The notes: generated by a model from the letters alone, not told the origin. A DNA stretch of 32,825 bases from an uncultured Thermomicrobiales bacterium (GCA_902806325.1 CADCWE010000084.1:1-32825), one strand, 5' to 3'. Shown: positions 1 through 8,019, counted from the first letter of the stretch. Program-made: numbers and translations.

Positions 1-330
1 GCCGCCGTCGCGGGCCTCGGGGCGTGCCGGGGGGGAACCGGTCGCGGCGGGGGAGATGGCCCCTTCCCCAACCCCTCCCCCGATGCGGCACGGCCAACAG
101 GGCACGCGGGCACCCGAGGGAGGCGCCGTTGTCGACGCCGTCGCCAAGGGCCGCAACCGCGCCCCCTTTCTCTCCGTGGAACGGTCGGGAAAACGGGGGC
201 GCCCAGGGCCAGGGGAAGCGGGGGCCATCCGCGTCGCCGCCCGACCGCGTACACTCGTTCCCGGCGGCGATCCCGCGCCGTCGCGCGGACGAGGCCGTCC
301 GCCGCCGTCGATGCCCGAGGAGCGCGCCCG
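1..330. other. Non-coding stretch upstream of manA
   Basis: No convincing gene is seen here. Open frames that cross this stretch have arginine/proline/glycine-rich translations typical of GC-rich non-coding DNA. It contains a C-rich tract around 58-84 and a TACACT hexamer at 250-255 that could be the -10 box for manA. A gene ending before position 1 may lie to the left, but nothing of it is recognisable. Confidence 0.6.
250..255 (+). promoter_or_regulatory. Possible -10 box (TACACT) for manA
   Basis: TACACT lies 75 bases before the manA start. No good -35 is seen 17 bases upstream. The same hexamer occurs upstream of nadB, the ECF sigma gene and the propeller gene, which is the main reason to list it. 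Confidence 0.35.
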
Positions 331-1419
331 ATGCGGTGGCACCCGATCAAGCTCTCGTTCCACGTCCGGACCTACGCCTTCGGGGAGCGCCTGATCCCGG
401 AGAGGCTGGGCAAGCAAGGGGTGCCGGAGGGGATCGTCGCCGAGACGTGGGAGGTCTCCGACCACCCGGACGCGCGGGCGACGATCACGAGCGGGCCGTT
501 CGCCGGTCGCCCGCTGCACGACCTGGTCGAGGCGGAACCGGACGGGCTGGTCGGGGAAGGGTGGCGGGGGCCGCACTTTCCCATCCTGGACAAGTTCCTC
601 GACGCGTCCCACCCGTTGCCGGTCCACCTCCACGCCGACGACGAGACGGCACGGCGGCTGCACGGCGAACCGCACGGCAAGACCGAGGCCTGGCACATTC
701 TCTGGTGCGCCGAGGACGCGACGGTGCTGGCCGGGATCAAACCGGGCAAAACCGAGGCCGAGTTGGTGGCGGCGTTTAAGGCCCAGGACTACGACGCGGT
801 GATGCCGCGCTACCCGATTACCCCCGGCGACACGGTCTACGTCCCGGGCGGGGTGCTGCACGGCTTCGGCCCGGACACCCTAATCTTCGAGATCCAGCAG
901 ACCTCCGACCTCGCCCAGTCCGTGATGCCGACCGACCTCCACGGCAACCGGCACTCCGACGCCCAATGGAACGCCAACATCGCCGCCGCCATGGCCGAAC
1001 TGAAAACGGACTTCCTGCCCGCGCCGACCCACGGCCTGGAAAAGCCCCAGGACCAGGGGCCGGGCAACCGCTACACGGTCTGCTGCGCCGGGCCGCATTT
1101 CGCCCTGGAGCGGTGGACCCTCGCGGCCACCCACCGCGAACCGGCCCACCCGGAGCGGTGCCTGACCCTCTCCAACCTCGGCGACCCGGTCGGGATTGCC
1201 TACGACGGCGGGGTGGCGACCCTCGGTCGCGCCGAATCCTGCATCGTACCGGCCGCGCTCGGCGCGTTCACGGTCGTGCCGGACCGGCGGACCGTGCTGC
1301 TGGCGGGCTACCTGCCGCACCTGGAGCGGGACGTGGTCGCGCTCCTGCGCGCCGCCGGCCACACCGACGACGCGATCCGGACGTTGGGCGAGATCAACCC
1401 GCTGCCGCGTCGCTGGTAG
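331..1419 (+). CDS. manA: Mannose-6-phosphate isomerase, class I (type I PMI)
   Basis: Zinc-dependent cupin enzyme interconverting mannose 6-phosphate and fructose 6-phosphate, in the cytoplasm. The 362-residue product has the family blocks in order: PLPVHLHADD (residues 95-104), where H99 and H101 sit at the usual metal-ligand positions; GKTEAWHIL (116-124), with E119 as a further likely ligand; VPGGVLHGFG (171-180) with H177; and EIQQTSD (187-193). Length is right for the short bacterial type. The ATG at 331 is preceded by GAGGAG at 317-322 with 8-base spacing. The gene is convergent with glgP, so both neighbours concern sugar or storage-glycan metabolism. Mannose 6-phosphate could also feed the MptB-like mannosyltransferase further right, but that link is inference. 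Confidence 0.9.
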   Translation: MRWHPIKLSFHVRTYAFGERLIPERLGKQGVPEGIVAETWEVSDHPDARATITSGPFAGRPLHDLVEAEPDGLVGEGWRGPHFPILDKFLDASHPLPVHLHADDETARRLHGEPHGKTEAWHILWCAEDATVLAGIKPGKTEAELVAAFKAQDYDAVMPRYPITPGDTVYVPGGVLHGFGPDTLIFEIQQTSDLAQSVMPTDLHGNRHSDAQWNANIAAAMAELKTDFLPAPTHGLEKPQDQGPGNRYTVCCAGPHFALERWTLAATHREPAHPERCLTLSNLGDPVGIAYDGGVATLGRAESCIVPAALGAFTVVPDRRTVLLAGYLPHLERDVVALLRAAGHTDDAIRTLGEINPLPRRW

Positions 1420-1421
1420 GG

Positions 1422-1449
1422 CGCGCGGCCCCGAAACCGGCCCCGCGCG
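1422..1449 (+). terminator. Hairpin after manA, possible terminator
   Basis: Arms CGCGCGG (1422-1428) and CCGCGCG (1443-1449) pair perfectly, and inner GGCC/GGCC pairing can extend the stem around a small bulge. It begins three bases after the manA stop codon. No T-run follows, so intrinsic termination is uncertain. It could act on the convergent manA/glgP transcripts. Confidence 0.35.
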
Positions 1450-1587
1450 ACAACGCCGATGCTCCGGGACCGGTCGGCTCGTGATCCCCCGTTCGCGCGG
1501 CCCCGGTCTCGGCACGGCGCCCGGCCGGGGCGGTGGGCGGGGCAGGGGAGGAACGAGGCGGGCCGGCCGGTGCCACCGCCATCCGCC

Positions 1588-3729
1588 CTACGCCCCCCCC
1601 GCCGCCGGTCTGTAGAGCCGGTGGATGTACTCGACCACCATCCGCTGGGCGGAGAAGCGGGGGGCGACGGTGCGGATCGATTCCTTGGCCACGGCGCACC
1701 AGCCGACCGGGATGCCTTCCGGGTTGCGGTCGTAATAGAGCGGGACGACCTCCCGCTCCAGGATCTCGTAGATCGCGGCGGCTTCTTCGGCGTCCTGGGC
1801 CTCGCCCTCGAACGGGCACGGCTCGATGCCCCAGCCGTTGCTGTTGTCGGGCAACCAGCCTTCGCGCCACCACCCGTCGAGGATGCTCAGGTTCGGCACG
1901 CCGTTCGCGCCGGCCTTCATGCCGCTGGTGCCGCTGGCTTCCATGGGCGCGCGGGGGTTGTTCAACCAGACGTCGACGCCGGCCACCAGCACCGCCGCCA
2001 GGCCCATGTCGTAGTCCTCGGCGAAGGCGATCCTGCCCCCCAGGCGGGGATCGCGGGCGCGGTGGTAGATCTCCTGGATCATCCGCTTGCCGCCGTCGTC
2101 GGCCGGGTGGGCCTTGCCGGCGAAGACGATTTGGACCGGGCGCTCGGCGTCGTTGAGGATCGCCGCCAGGCGGTCCATGTCGTGGAAGATCAAGGTCGCG
2201 CGCTTGTAGGTGGCGAAGCGGCGGGCGAAGCCAAGGGTCAGCACGTTGCGTTGCAGGAACGGCCCGGCCGAGATCACCTGCCAGGGGTCGAATCCGCCGG
2301 CGATCCAGCGCCGCCGCGACCGCTCGTCGATCAGGTCGAAGAGGTCCTGCTTGGCGTCCAGGTGGGCGCGCCAGAACTCCTCGTCCGGGACATCGCGCAG
2401 CGGCGCCCAGGTGGTGTCCTCGTGGCGGGTGGCGCGCCACTCCGGGTCCAGGTGGCGGTCGAGCAGGGCGGCGATGTGGGGCGAAAGCCAGGTCGGCAGG
2501 TGGACGCCGTTGGTGATCGAGGTGATCGGGGCCATGAACGGCTCGACGCCCGGCCAGATGTCGTGCCACATCGCGCGGGTGATCTCGCCGTGGCGCTCGG
2601 AGACGCCGTTGCGGTAGTCGGCGAGGCGCATCGAGAGGGCGGTCAGGTTGAATCCGTCGCCGGACTCGCCGTGGTGGCCGAGGGCGTGGAAGGCGTCGCG
2701 CTCCAGGCCCAACTCCGTCCAGTAGTGATGGAAGTAGCGGTCGATCAGGTCCGGCGAAAAGACGTCGTGCCCGGCCGGGACCGGGGTGTGGCTGGTGAAG
2801 ACCGTCGTCTCGCTGACCAGGCGGGCGGCCTCTTGGAAGGGGTGCCCGGCCTGGACGAACTCGCGCACCCGCTCCAGCAGGTGGAGCGCGGCGTGACCCT
2901 CGTTGGCGTGCCAGAACTCGGGTTTGTGCCCCATCGCGCGGAGGGCGCGGACGCCGCCGATGCCGAGGATGATCTCCTGGCGCAGGCGGTGCTCGCGGTC
3001 CCCGCCGTAGAGGCGGGAGGAGATGGTCCGGGTCCAGTCCGGGTTGCCGTCGACGTCGGAGTCGAGCAAGAGGAGCGGCACCCGGCCAACGTCGACCCGC
3101 CAGACGTGGAGCCGCAGCGGGTGGTGCTCGCCGATCGGGACCTCGACCGCGCACGGGAGCCCATCGTTGCCGAGGACCTGGGTGGTCGGCTCCGACCCCG
3201 GTTCCAGCATCCCGGGCACGTCCTCCTGCCAGCCGTCCTGGGTCAGACGCTGGCGCAGGTAGCCCTGGCGGTAGAGGAGGGAGACGCCGATCAGGTTCAA
3301 GCCGAGGTCGCTGGCCTGCTTGATGTGATCGCCGGCGAGGACGCCGAGGCCGCCCGAATAGATCGGCAGGGCACGGTGGAGGCCGAATTCGGCCGAGAAG
3401 TAGGCGCCCGGGCGGCCGACCAGATCCGGTTCGTGGGCGGCCAGCCAGGTGCCGGAATCGTCGGCGGTGACGGTGGCGTCGAACTCGTCCATCACCGCGT
3501 CGTAGAGGCGCAGGTAGTTCGGATCCTCGGCGGCGGCGGCAAGGCGCTCCGGCGCGATCCGGAGCAGGAGGAGGACCGGGTTCTGCTCGCTCGCCTCCCA
3601 GAGCACCGGGTCGAGGGAGCGGAACAAGGACCGCGCCGGTTCGTGCCAGCTCCACCACAGGTTGTAGGCGAGGTCGGCGAGGCGGAGCAGCCGTGGCGGC
3701 ACGGCGACCACGGGAAGGGTGCTGACCAT
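1588..3729 (-). CDS. glgP: Alpha-glucan (glycogen) phosphorylase, short DUF3417-containing type
   Basis: GT35 phosphorylase releasing glucose 1-phosphate from alpha-1,4-glucans with pyridoxal phosphate. The N-terminal residues (LADLAYNLWWSWHEPARSLF) are the DUF3417-like block of the alpha-glucan phosphorylase subfamily. Near the C-terminus EASGTSGMKAGANG carries the PLP lysine, which is K605 with the chosen start. The product is 713 residues. I chose the ATG at 3729 because homology-like sequence starts there. The same frame stays open to 3954, but the extra 75 residues look like translated leader. A weak GGAG lies 11 bases before the ATG. Transcription probably starts near 3827 from an extended -10, giving a leader of about 100 nt with a perfect 9-bp hairpin. 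Glycogen synthesis and debranching genes are not in the window. Confidence 0.9.
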   Translation of the reverse strand: MVSTLPVVAVPPRLLRLADLAYNLWWSWHEPARSLFRSLDPVLWEASEQNPVLLLLRIAPERLAAAAEDPNYLRLYDAVMDEFDATVTADDSGTWLAAHEPDLVGRPGAYFSAEFGLHRALPIYSGGLGVLAGDHIKQASDLGLNLIGVSLLYRQGYLRQRLTQDGWQEDVPGMLEPGSEPTTQVLGNDGLPCAVEVPIGEHHPLRLHVWRVDVGRVPLLLLDSDVDGNPDWTRTISSRLYGGDREHRLRQEIILGIGGVRALRAMGHKPEFWHANEGHAALHLLERVREFVQAGHPFQEAARLVSETTVFTSHTPVPAGHDVFSPDLIDRYFHHYWTELGLERDAFHALGHHGESGDGFNLTALSMRLADYRNGVSERHGEITRAMWHDIWPGVEPFMAPITSITNGVHLPTWLSPHIAALLDRHLDPEWRATRHEDTTWAPLRDVPDEEFWRAHLDAKQDLFDLIDERSRRRWIAGGFDPWQVISAGPFLQRNVLTLGFARRFATYKRATLIFHDMDRLAAILNDAERPVQIVFAGKAHPADDGGKRMIQEIYHRARDPRLGGRIAFAEDYDMGLAAVLVAGVDVWLNNPRAPMEASGTSGMKAGANGVPNLSILDGWWREGWLPDNSNGWGIEPCPFEGEAQDAEEAAAIYEILEREVVPLYYDRNPEGIPVGWCAVAKESIRTVAPRFSAQRMVVEYIHRLYRPAAGGA

Positions 3730-3798
3730 CGAGGGGGTCACTCCGACAACTGAACGCGACGCCCGCGCCGCGACGATCGCCTGGCGGGCAACGGCGAA

Positions 3799-3820
3799 CC
3801 GCGCCCGGAAACGGGCGCGG
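3799..3820 (-). promoter_or_regulatory. 5'-leader hairpin of glgP
   Basis: CCGCGCCCG (3799-3807) and CGGGCGCGG (3812-3820) form a perfect 9-bp stem around a four-base loop, GAAA on the plus strand and TTTC on the minus strand. If transcription starts near 3827, the stem sits almost at the 5' end of the glgP mRNA. It may protect the mRNA or control expression. There is no T-run, so simple attenuation is not evident. Confidence 0.5.
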
Positions 3821-3833
3821 CCCAAGTCCGCCA

Positions 3834-3842
3834 AGAGTAGCA
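3834..3842 (-). promoter_or_regulatory. Extended -10 promoter element for glgP
   Basis: Read on the minus strand the sequence is TG-C-TACTCT, an extended -10 box. Predicted start is near 3827, about 98 bases before the glgP ATG. No clear -35 is seen, as often with extended -10 promoters. Confidence 0.4.
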
Positions 3843-4204
3843 CGCCGGATCGGCGGGCGACGTGACGGTACCGACCCTCCGCGACCGACGGGGAAGCCCT
3901 GCTGTTCCTTGGCACCCGATGGTGGGCGAGGGCGGTGACGTGCCGAGCGACCACGCTCCTGCTCTCCGGCGTCGGAGGACAGCCGGGGGACTCGGACGGC
4001 GGCCCCCGTTCGCCCTAACCTGCCGGGCGACAGCCCACGATCTTGCGGAGAACGCGGTTTGCGCGGCATGCCGCGGCTTTGGGCGCGTTCAGGCAGTTTG
4101 TTGATCTTTTCCCGGCGGCTTGAGCGCCAGGCGGCGAGAGCGCCACCGTCCGATTTCCCCACCCCGCCGCGGCACAACGATGAGCCGCCGCACCTTGGCC
4201 CGTG

Positions 4205-4213
4205 TGCTAGGCT
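4205..4213 (+). promoter_or_regulatory. Extended -10 promoter placed for leaderless transcription
   Basis: TG-C-TAGGCT ends six bases before the ATG at 4220, so transcription would start at or next to the A of the start codon. No ribosome-binding site is visible before this ATG, which agrees with a leaderless mRNA. The nadB start has exactly the same geometry. Confidence 0.5.
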
Positions 4214-4219
4214 GCCGCG

Positions 4220-5794
4220 ATGCTGGAAGCCGCCACCAACCCCACGCCCAGATCAGAAACCCCGCCGCCGATCGCGGCGCCGTCGCCGGGTCCCCGCCGA
4301 TTGTGGGCCTACGGGGCCGCAACCGTCGCGATCGCGGCCTTGTTCTCCTGGCGCTGGCCGTTGATCGGGAACACGGATCGCCTCTACGACATCGGCAACA
4401 TGCACGGCTACCCGGCGCGGGATTTCTTCGCGTACGTCCTGGGGTTGGCCGCCCTGTTCGCGATCTATGTCCTGGCGCTGCGGGAAACGCGGCGGATGGC
4501 GGCGGCGCGGGCGGCGGCCCCGGTTTTCGTCGGCGGGGCGGCCGCGGCCGTCGCGTTCGCCTTTCTCTACCCGACCAACGCGATCGACGTCTTCATCTAC
4601 GCGGTGCGGTCGCGCTTGTTCACCGAGTACGGCGCGAACCCGAACGCGGTCATGCCGGTCGAGTTCCCGGCCGACCGCTACATGGAGTACGCCTCGCGCG
4701 AGTGGGCCAACGACACGTCGCCGTACGGGCCGCTCTGGAACCTGATCGCCGCCCCGGCGACGGCGATCGGCGGCGACGACATCGGCCTGGCGATCGCCGG
4801 CTTTAAGGTGCTGGCGGTGCTGGCCCTGCTGCTCGGTGGGTGGGCGGTCTTCGACGCGCTGCGGGCAACGCGGCCGGAGGACGCGGCGACCGGGGCACTC
4901 TTCTTCCTCTGGAACCCGCTGGTGCTCTGGGAAGGAATCGGTAACGCCCACAACGACCTGGTGCTGACGCTCTGCCTGCTGGGGGCAATCTGGGCGTGGT
5001 GCCGGGGGAGACCGTCGCTGGTGATCCCGGCGCTGGTCGTCGGGGCGCTGATCAAGTACGTTAGCCTGCTGCTCCTGCCGGTGGTCGCGGTGGCGCTGTT
5101 CCGGCGGCTGGGGACGTGGCCGGCGCGGGGACGGGTCGCGGTCGAGAGCGCGCTGGTCTCGGGCGGCGCGACCCTGGTCGCGCTCTACCCGTTCTACGAC
5201 ATCGGGGCGGTGCGTGAGAGCCTGTCGAACCAGGGGCGGTTCTTCCTCACCTCGCCGGCCCGGCTCGCGCTGGGGGTGCTCCAGGACGACCTGGGGTACG
5301 CCGACGCCGGGCCGGCAATCCGGCTGGTGACCCTTTGCCTGCTGCTGATGGCGTTGGGGTGGCGGGCGGGGACGGTTTGGGAGCGGCCAGAGCGGTTGCC
5401 GAGGGCGGCGTTCGAGGTCGTCCTCGTCTACCTGCTGGTCGCGGCCTGGACCTTTCGCACCTGGTACGTGATCTGGCCGGTCGGGCTGGCGGCGCTCGTG
5501 CCGTGGGGGTGGCCGGCGGCGCGGATGATCGCCTGGAGCGCGGCGGCCCTGAGCGGTTACGGGCTGTTCATCTGGATCTGGCACTGGTGGGGCGTCGACC
5601 GCGAGACGATCGAGCGGATGGGCGTGTTGGTCATGTTCGGGCCGGTGCTGGTCGTGCTGGCGGCGGAGTGGGGGCGAGCGATCTTCGGCGGTGACGGTCA
5701 AAACGGCCAGAGGTTGAGCTCCTGGGTCCAGGCGCGGCGCGGCTGGCGCAGCAAGAAGAGGACGGCTTCGGCGACGTCCTCCGGTTCCAGGTAG
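4220..5794 (+). CDS. Polytopic GT-C mannosyltransferase-like protein (MptB/DUF2029 type)
   Basis: The 524-residue membrane protein has about a dozen hydrophobic segments after a short proline-rich N-terminus. The extracytoplasmic-type block NPNAVMPVEFPADRY...SPYGPLWN (about residues 139-174) and the later WNPLVLWEGIGNAHND resemble polyprenol-phosphate-mannose-dependent alpha-1,6-mannosyltransferases (MptB) and DUF2029 GT-C enzymes. The likely role is transfer of a sugar from a lipid-linked donor to an envelope glycan; donor and acceptor are unknown. The last 32 residues (RLSSWVQARRGWRSKK...) are basic and hydrophilic, and lie antisense to the end of the SDR gene, because no stop occurs until 5792. 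The start lacks a ribosome-binding site but sits at the predicted transcription start. Confidence 0.75.
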   Translation: MLEAATNPTPRSETPPPIAAPSPGPRRLWAYGAATVAIAALFSWRWPLIGNTDRLYDIGNMHGYPARDFFAYVLGLAALFAIYVLALRETRRMAAARAAAPVFVGGAAAAVAFAFLYPTNAIDVFIYAVRSRLFTEYGANPNAVMPVEFPADRYMEYASREWANDTSPYGPLWNLIAAPATAIGGDDIGLAIAGFKVLAVLALLLGGWAVFDALRATRPEDAATGALFFLWNPLVLWEGIGNAHNDLVLTLCLLGAIWAWCRGRPSLVIPALVVGALIKYVSLLLLPVVAVALFRRLGTWPARGRVAVESALVSGGATLVALYPFYDIGAVRESLSNQGRFFLTSPARLALGVLQDDLGYADAGPAIRLVTLCLLLMALGWRAGTVWERPERLPRAAFEVVLVYLLVAAWTFRTWYVIWPVGLAALVPWGWPAARMIAWSAAALSGYGLFIWIWHWWGVDRETIERMGVLVMFGPVLVVLAAEWGRAIFGGDGQNGQRLSSWVQARRGWRSKKRTASATSSGSR

Positions 5795-6420
5795 CGTTTG
5801 GCGCCGGGATCGGCGCGTTTGGCGTCGGCCGCGCCACCGGCGAAATCGGTCAGGATCGATCCCGGGACGACGGTGGCGACCTTGATCCCGTCCGCCGCGA
5901 CTTCGGCCGCCAGCGATTGCAGGAAGCCGATCAAACCGAACTTGGAGGCCGCGTAGGCGGACAGGGTCGGGTAGCCCTGCTTGCCCGCCCCGGAGGCGAT
6001 GCCGACGACGGCGCCTCCTCCGCGCTGGCGCATCATCGGCAGCACCGCCCGGGCGCAGAGGAAGGCGCCGGTGAGGTTGGTCGCCAGGGTGGTCTGCCAG
6101 TCGGTCAAGGAATAGGTCTCGACCGGGCCGTACAAGCCGACGCCGGAGGCGTGAACCAGGATGTCCACCCCGCCCAATCCGTCGCTGGCGCGGGCCACCA
6201 GCGCGGCGACCGCGGCCTCGTCGCCGACATCGGCCGGGGCGACCAGCGATCGGCCACCGGCCGCGGCGATCACGCCCGCCGTCTCCGCCAGCGGTTCCGG
6301 TCGCCGCCCGACCAGCACCGGCGTGGCACCGGCGGCGGCGAGCGCGACGGAAACCGCCCGGCCGACCCCGCTCCCGGCGCCGGTGACGACGGCGATCTTT
6401 CCCGCCAGCGCCTCGCTCAT
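5698..6420 (-). CDS. Short-chain dehydrogenase/reductase (classical SDR)
   Basis: NAD(P)-dependent oxidoreductase of 240 residues; the substrate cannot be told from sequence. The Rossmann motif TGAGSGVG is at 13-20, the structural Asn at 115 (TNLTG), and the catalytic Ser143, Tyr156 and Lys160 (YAASK) are all present. The usual NNAG is replaced by HASG (90-93). R39-R40 after the second strand would favour NADPH. The ATG overlaps the GNAT stop as ATGA (6417-6420), so translation is probably coupled. It is the last gene of the ureohydrolase-GNAT-SDR operon, and its 3' end overlaps the convergent mannosyltransferase gene by 97 bases. Confidence 0.85.
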   Translation of the reverse strand: MSEALAGKIAVVTGAGSGVGRAVSVALAAAGATPVLVGRRPEPLAETAGVIAAAGGRSLVAPADVGDEAAVAALVARASDGLGGVDILVHASGVGLYGPVETYSLTDWQTTLATNLTGAFLCARAVLPMMRQRGGGAVVGIASGAGKQGYPTLSAYAASKFGLIGFLQSLAAEVAADGIKVATVVPGSILTDFAGGAADAKRADPGAKRYLEPEDVAEAVLFLLRQPRRAWTQELNLWPF

Positions 6421-6941
6421 CGGATCACCTTGTCGGCGGTGTCGAAGGTCTGCACGAGGTCGCCGTCCTCGGCGACGTGCTCGGTAAAGCGGTCGCCGGT
6501 GTAGGCGCCGATCACCCGCCGCCAGAAGCGTTGGGCGGCGGCGTTTTTGGGCACCTGGAGGATGTGCCAGTGGCCGGGGTAGCGGTCGAACAGGGCGCGG
6601 GCCATCGCCTCGCCGTAGCCGCCGCGGCGGAACTTGCGCAGGACCAGAAACTCGGCGACGTAGCGGTGGCGGTCGCCGCCGGGAAGCGGGCTGCGCGGGT
6701 CCACGACCGCGAACCCGGCCGGTTCGCCGCGCACCCGGAGCAGCAGCGCGTCACGGCCCGGAGTCTCCAGCAGCAGTTCCGACCACCGGTTCCGCGAGTA
6801 CAGACCGGACTCCTGGACCGACCAGCCCTCGAACTCGCTGAAGTCGTAGAGGTACAGCTCCGAAAGGCGCAGGAACAGGTCCCGCTCCCACGGCCGCACC
6901 GGCAGCAGGGTCCAATCGGTCGGCGGCGCGGCGGCGCTCAG
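6417..6941 (-). CDS. GNAT-family N-acetyltransferase
   Basis: The product (about 174 residues) has the N-terminal LSELYLYDFSEFEG block typical of a group of uncharacterised GNAT enzymes. The acetyl-CoA-binding beta4/alpha3 segment AEFLVLRKFRRGGYGEAMARALF follows, then a C-terminal VPKNAAAQRFWRRVIGAYTGDRF block. Substrate is unknown. The start is unusual. No ATG, GTG or TTG lies at the right place, but a CTG (6939-6941) overlaps the ureohydrolase TGA and is preceded by GAGG with six-base spacing. The nearest conventional start, GTG at 6899, would cut off the first beta strand (WTLLPVRP). I prefer the CTG, with moderate confidence. It is translationally coupled to both neighbours. Confidence 0.75.
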   Translation of the reverse strand: MSAAAPPTDWTLLPVRPWERDLFLRLSELYLYDFSEFEGWSVQESGLYSRNRWSELLLETPGRDALLLRVRGEPAGFAVVDPRSPLPGGDRHRYVAEFLVLRKFRRGGYGEAMARALFDRYPGHWHILQVPKNAAAQRFWRRVIGAYTGDRFTEHVAEDGDLVQTFDTADKVIR

Positions 6942-7948
6942 CGGTAGCCTCGATCGCGGTGGAGCCGGTGCTGGAGACCGGCCAGGAACGCCAGCAGCAT
7001 CGAGCAGCCGGTGCGGGCGGTGAAGTCCGAGACGTCGCGGGTCGGATCGATCTCGACCAAGTCGAGGGCCGCCACCTTCGGGTCCTGACCGCAGGCGAAC
7101 ATGGCCTCGGCCAGTTGCCAGGCGGACAGCCCTTCGGCGGTCGGGGCGGATGTGCCGAAGGCCCACGGGAAGGCCAGGCAGTCGATGTCGACGCTGAGGT
7201 AAACCACGTCGGTCTCGCGCCCGGCGATCGCCAGCGCCTGCGCGATGCAGTCGTCCATCCCGCGGCGCTGCACCTCGCGCCCGGAGACGACGGTCACGCC
7301 GCGTTCCCGGCACCATTTGGCGTAGGCCGACGATCCGGTGAAACCGTGGATGCCGAGTTCGACGAAATTCTCGCCCGCCACCAAACCGCCGTCGAGGATC
7401 TGGCGGAACGGGGTGCCGTTGTGTGGTCCGTGGTCCATGTTCCGCACGTCGAGGTGGGCGTCGATGTTAACCAGCCCGACTCGCTTCCCGGCGTGGGCGG
7501 CCGAGGCGCAAAAGCCGCGCACCGCCGGGGCGGTGATCGAGTGGTCGCCGCCGAGGATCAGGGGCACGAAGTGCTGGTCCAACGACAAGGCCCCCTTGAC
7601 GGCCGCTTCGATGCGGGCGTGGGCAACCGATACGTCGGTCAGGTGGCCGGCGATGTCGCCGAGGTCGCGGACGCGAAGGCCCCGGATGTCGGTGTCGAAG
7701 TCGGCGGAGTACGTGGTGTTGGCGCGAAAGGCGAGGCGGACCGCTTCCGGCCCCCCGGCCGCGGCGGAAGCGCCGATCGACGCGCCGGAATAGGGCGCGC
7801 CGATCAGCCCGGCGTCCAGCGATTCCGCGAAGTCCCATTGGGCCAGCCAATTACTGACCCGGACCTCCTCGCTGTCCTGCCACGGGGCGCGCTTGACAAC
7901 GGAGGGCGGTCGGAGGTGGGGAACCGGGATCTTCGCTGATTCGGTCAA
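6938..7948 (-). CDS. Ureohydrolase, formimidoylglutamase (HutG)/agmatinase-like
   Basis: Binuclear manganese hydrolase of the arginase superfamily, 336 residues from a TTG start. All six metal ligands are visible: H136 in GGDHSI, D163, H165 and D167 in NIDAHLDVR, and D254 and D256 in SVDID. The segment GPHNGTPFRQIL (174-185) is the hallmark of formimidoylglutamases rather than arginases. HutG is therefore my first choice (formiminoglutamate to glutamate and formamide); agmatinase-like activity remains possible. No other hut gene is nearby. The TTG at 7948 fits the family N-terminus (PVPHLRPPxxxxRAPW). The frame also reaches a GTG at 8014, five bases after the upstream Uma2 gene, but those 22 extra residues look non-coding. 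It leads the operon with GNAT and SDR. Confidence 0.8.
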   Translation of the reverse strand: MTESAKIPVPHLRPPSVVKRAPWQDSEEVRVSNWLAQWDFAESLDAGLIGAPYSGASIGASAAAGGPEAVRLAFRANTTYSADFDTDIRGLRVRDLGDIAGHLTDVSVAHARIEAAVKGALSLDQHFVPLILGGDHSITAPAVRGFCASAAHAGKRVGLVNIDAHLDVRNMDHGPHNGTPFRQILDGGLVAGENFVELGIHGFTGSSAYAKWCRERGVTVVSGREVQRRGMDDCIAQALAIAGRETDVVYLSVDIDCLAFPWAFGTSAPTAEGLSAWQLAEAMFACGQDPKVAALDLVEIDPTRDVSDFTARTGCSMLLAFLAGLQHRLHRDRGYR

Positions 7949-8019
7949 CGATCCGTGCCTTTCACGTCCGGGACGCTCGTGACGGTCGCGCGGCAACCCG
8001 GCGATCACGACCACGCCCG

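Larger units (their letters stand above)
3730..4219. other. 490-bp divergent intergenic region, glgP / mannosyltransferase
   Basis: No gene is supported here. It holds, from left to right, the glgP leader with a 9-bp hairpin (3799-3820), a minus-strand extended -10 (3834-3842), a perfect 12-bp palindrome GCGGCATGCCGC (4063-4074), and a plus-strand extended -10 (4205-4213) next to the following ATG. No tRNA or known riboswitch pattern was recognised. Confidence 0.55.

Noticed and set aside
24-779. Open frames across the left edge and the start of manA
   Set aside because: Low-complexity translations that overlap manA out of frame.
1459-3753. 764-residue plus-strand frame antisense to glgP
   Set aside because: Val/Glu/Arg-rich mirror of a GC-rich gene, with no domain.
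1394-4177. Very long minus-strand open frame covering the glgP region
   Set aside because: It is Arg/Pro/Gly-rich and lies over glgP in another frame. glgP has clear family motifs and this frame has none.
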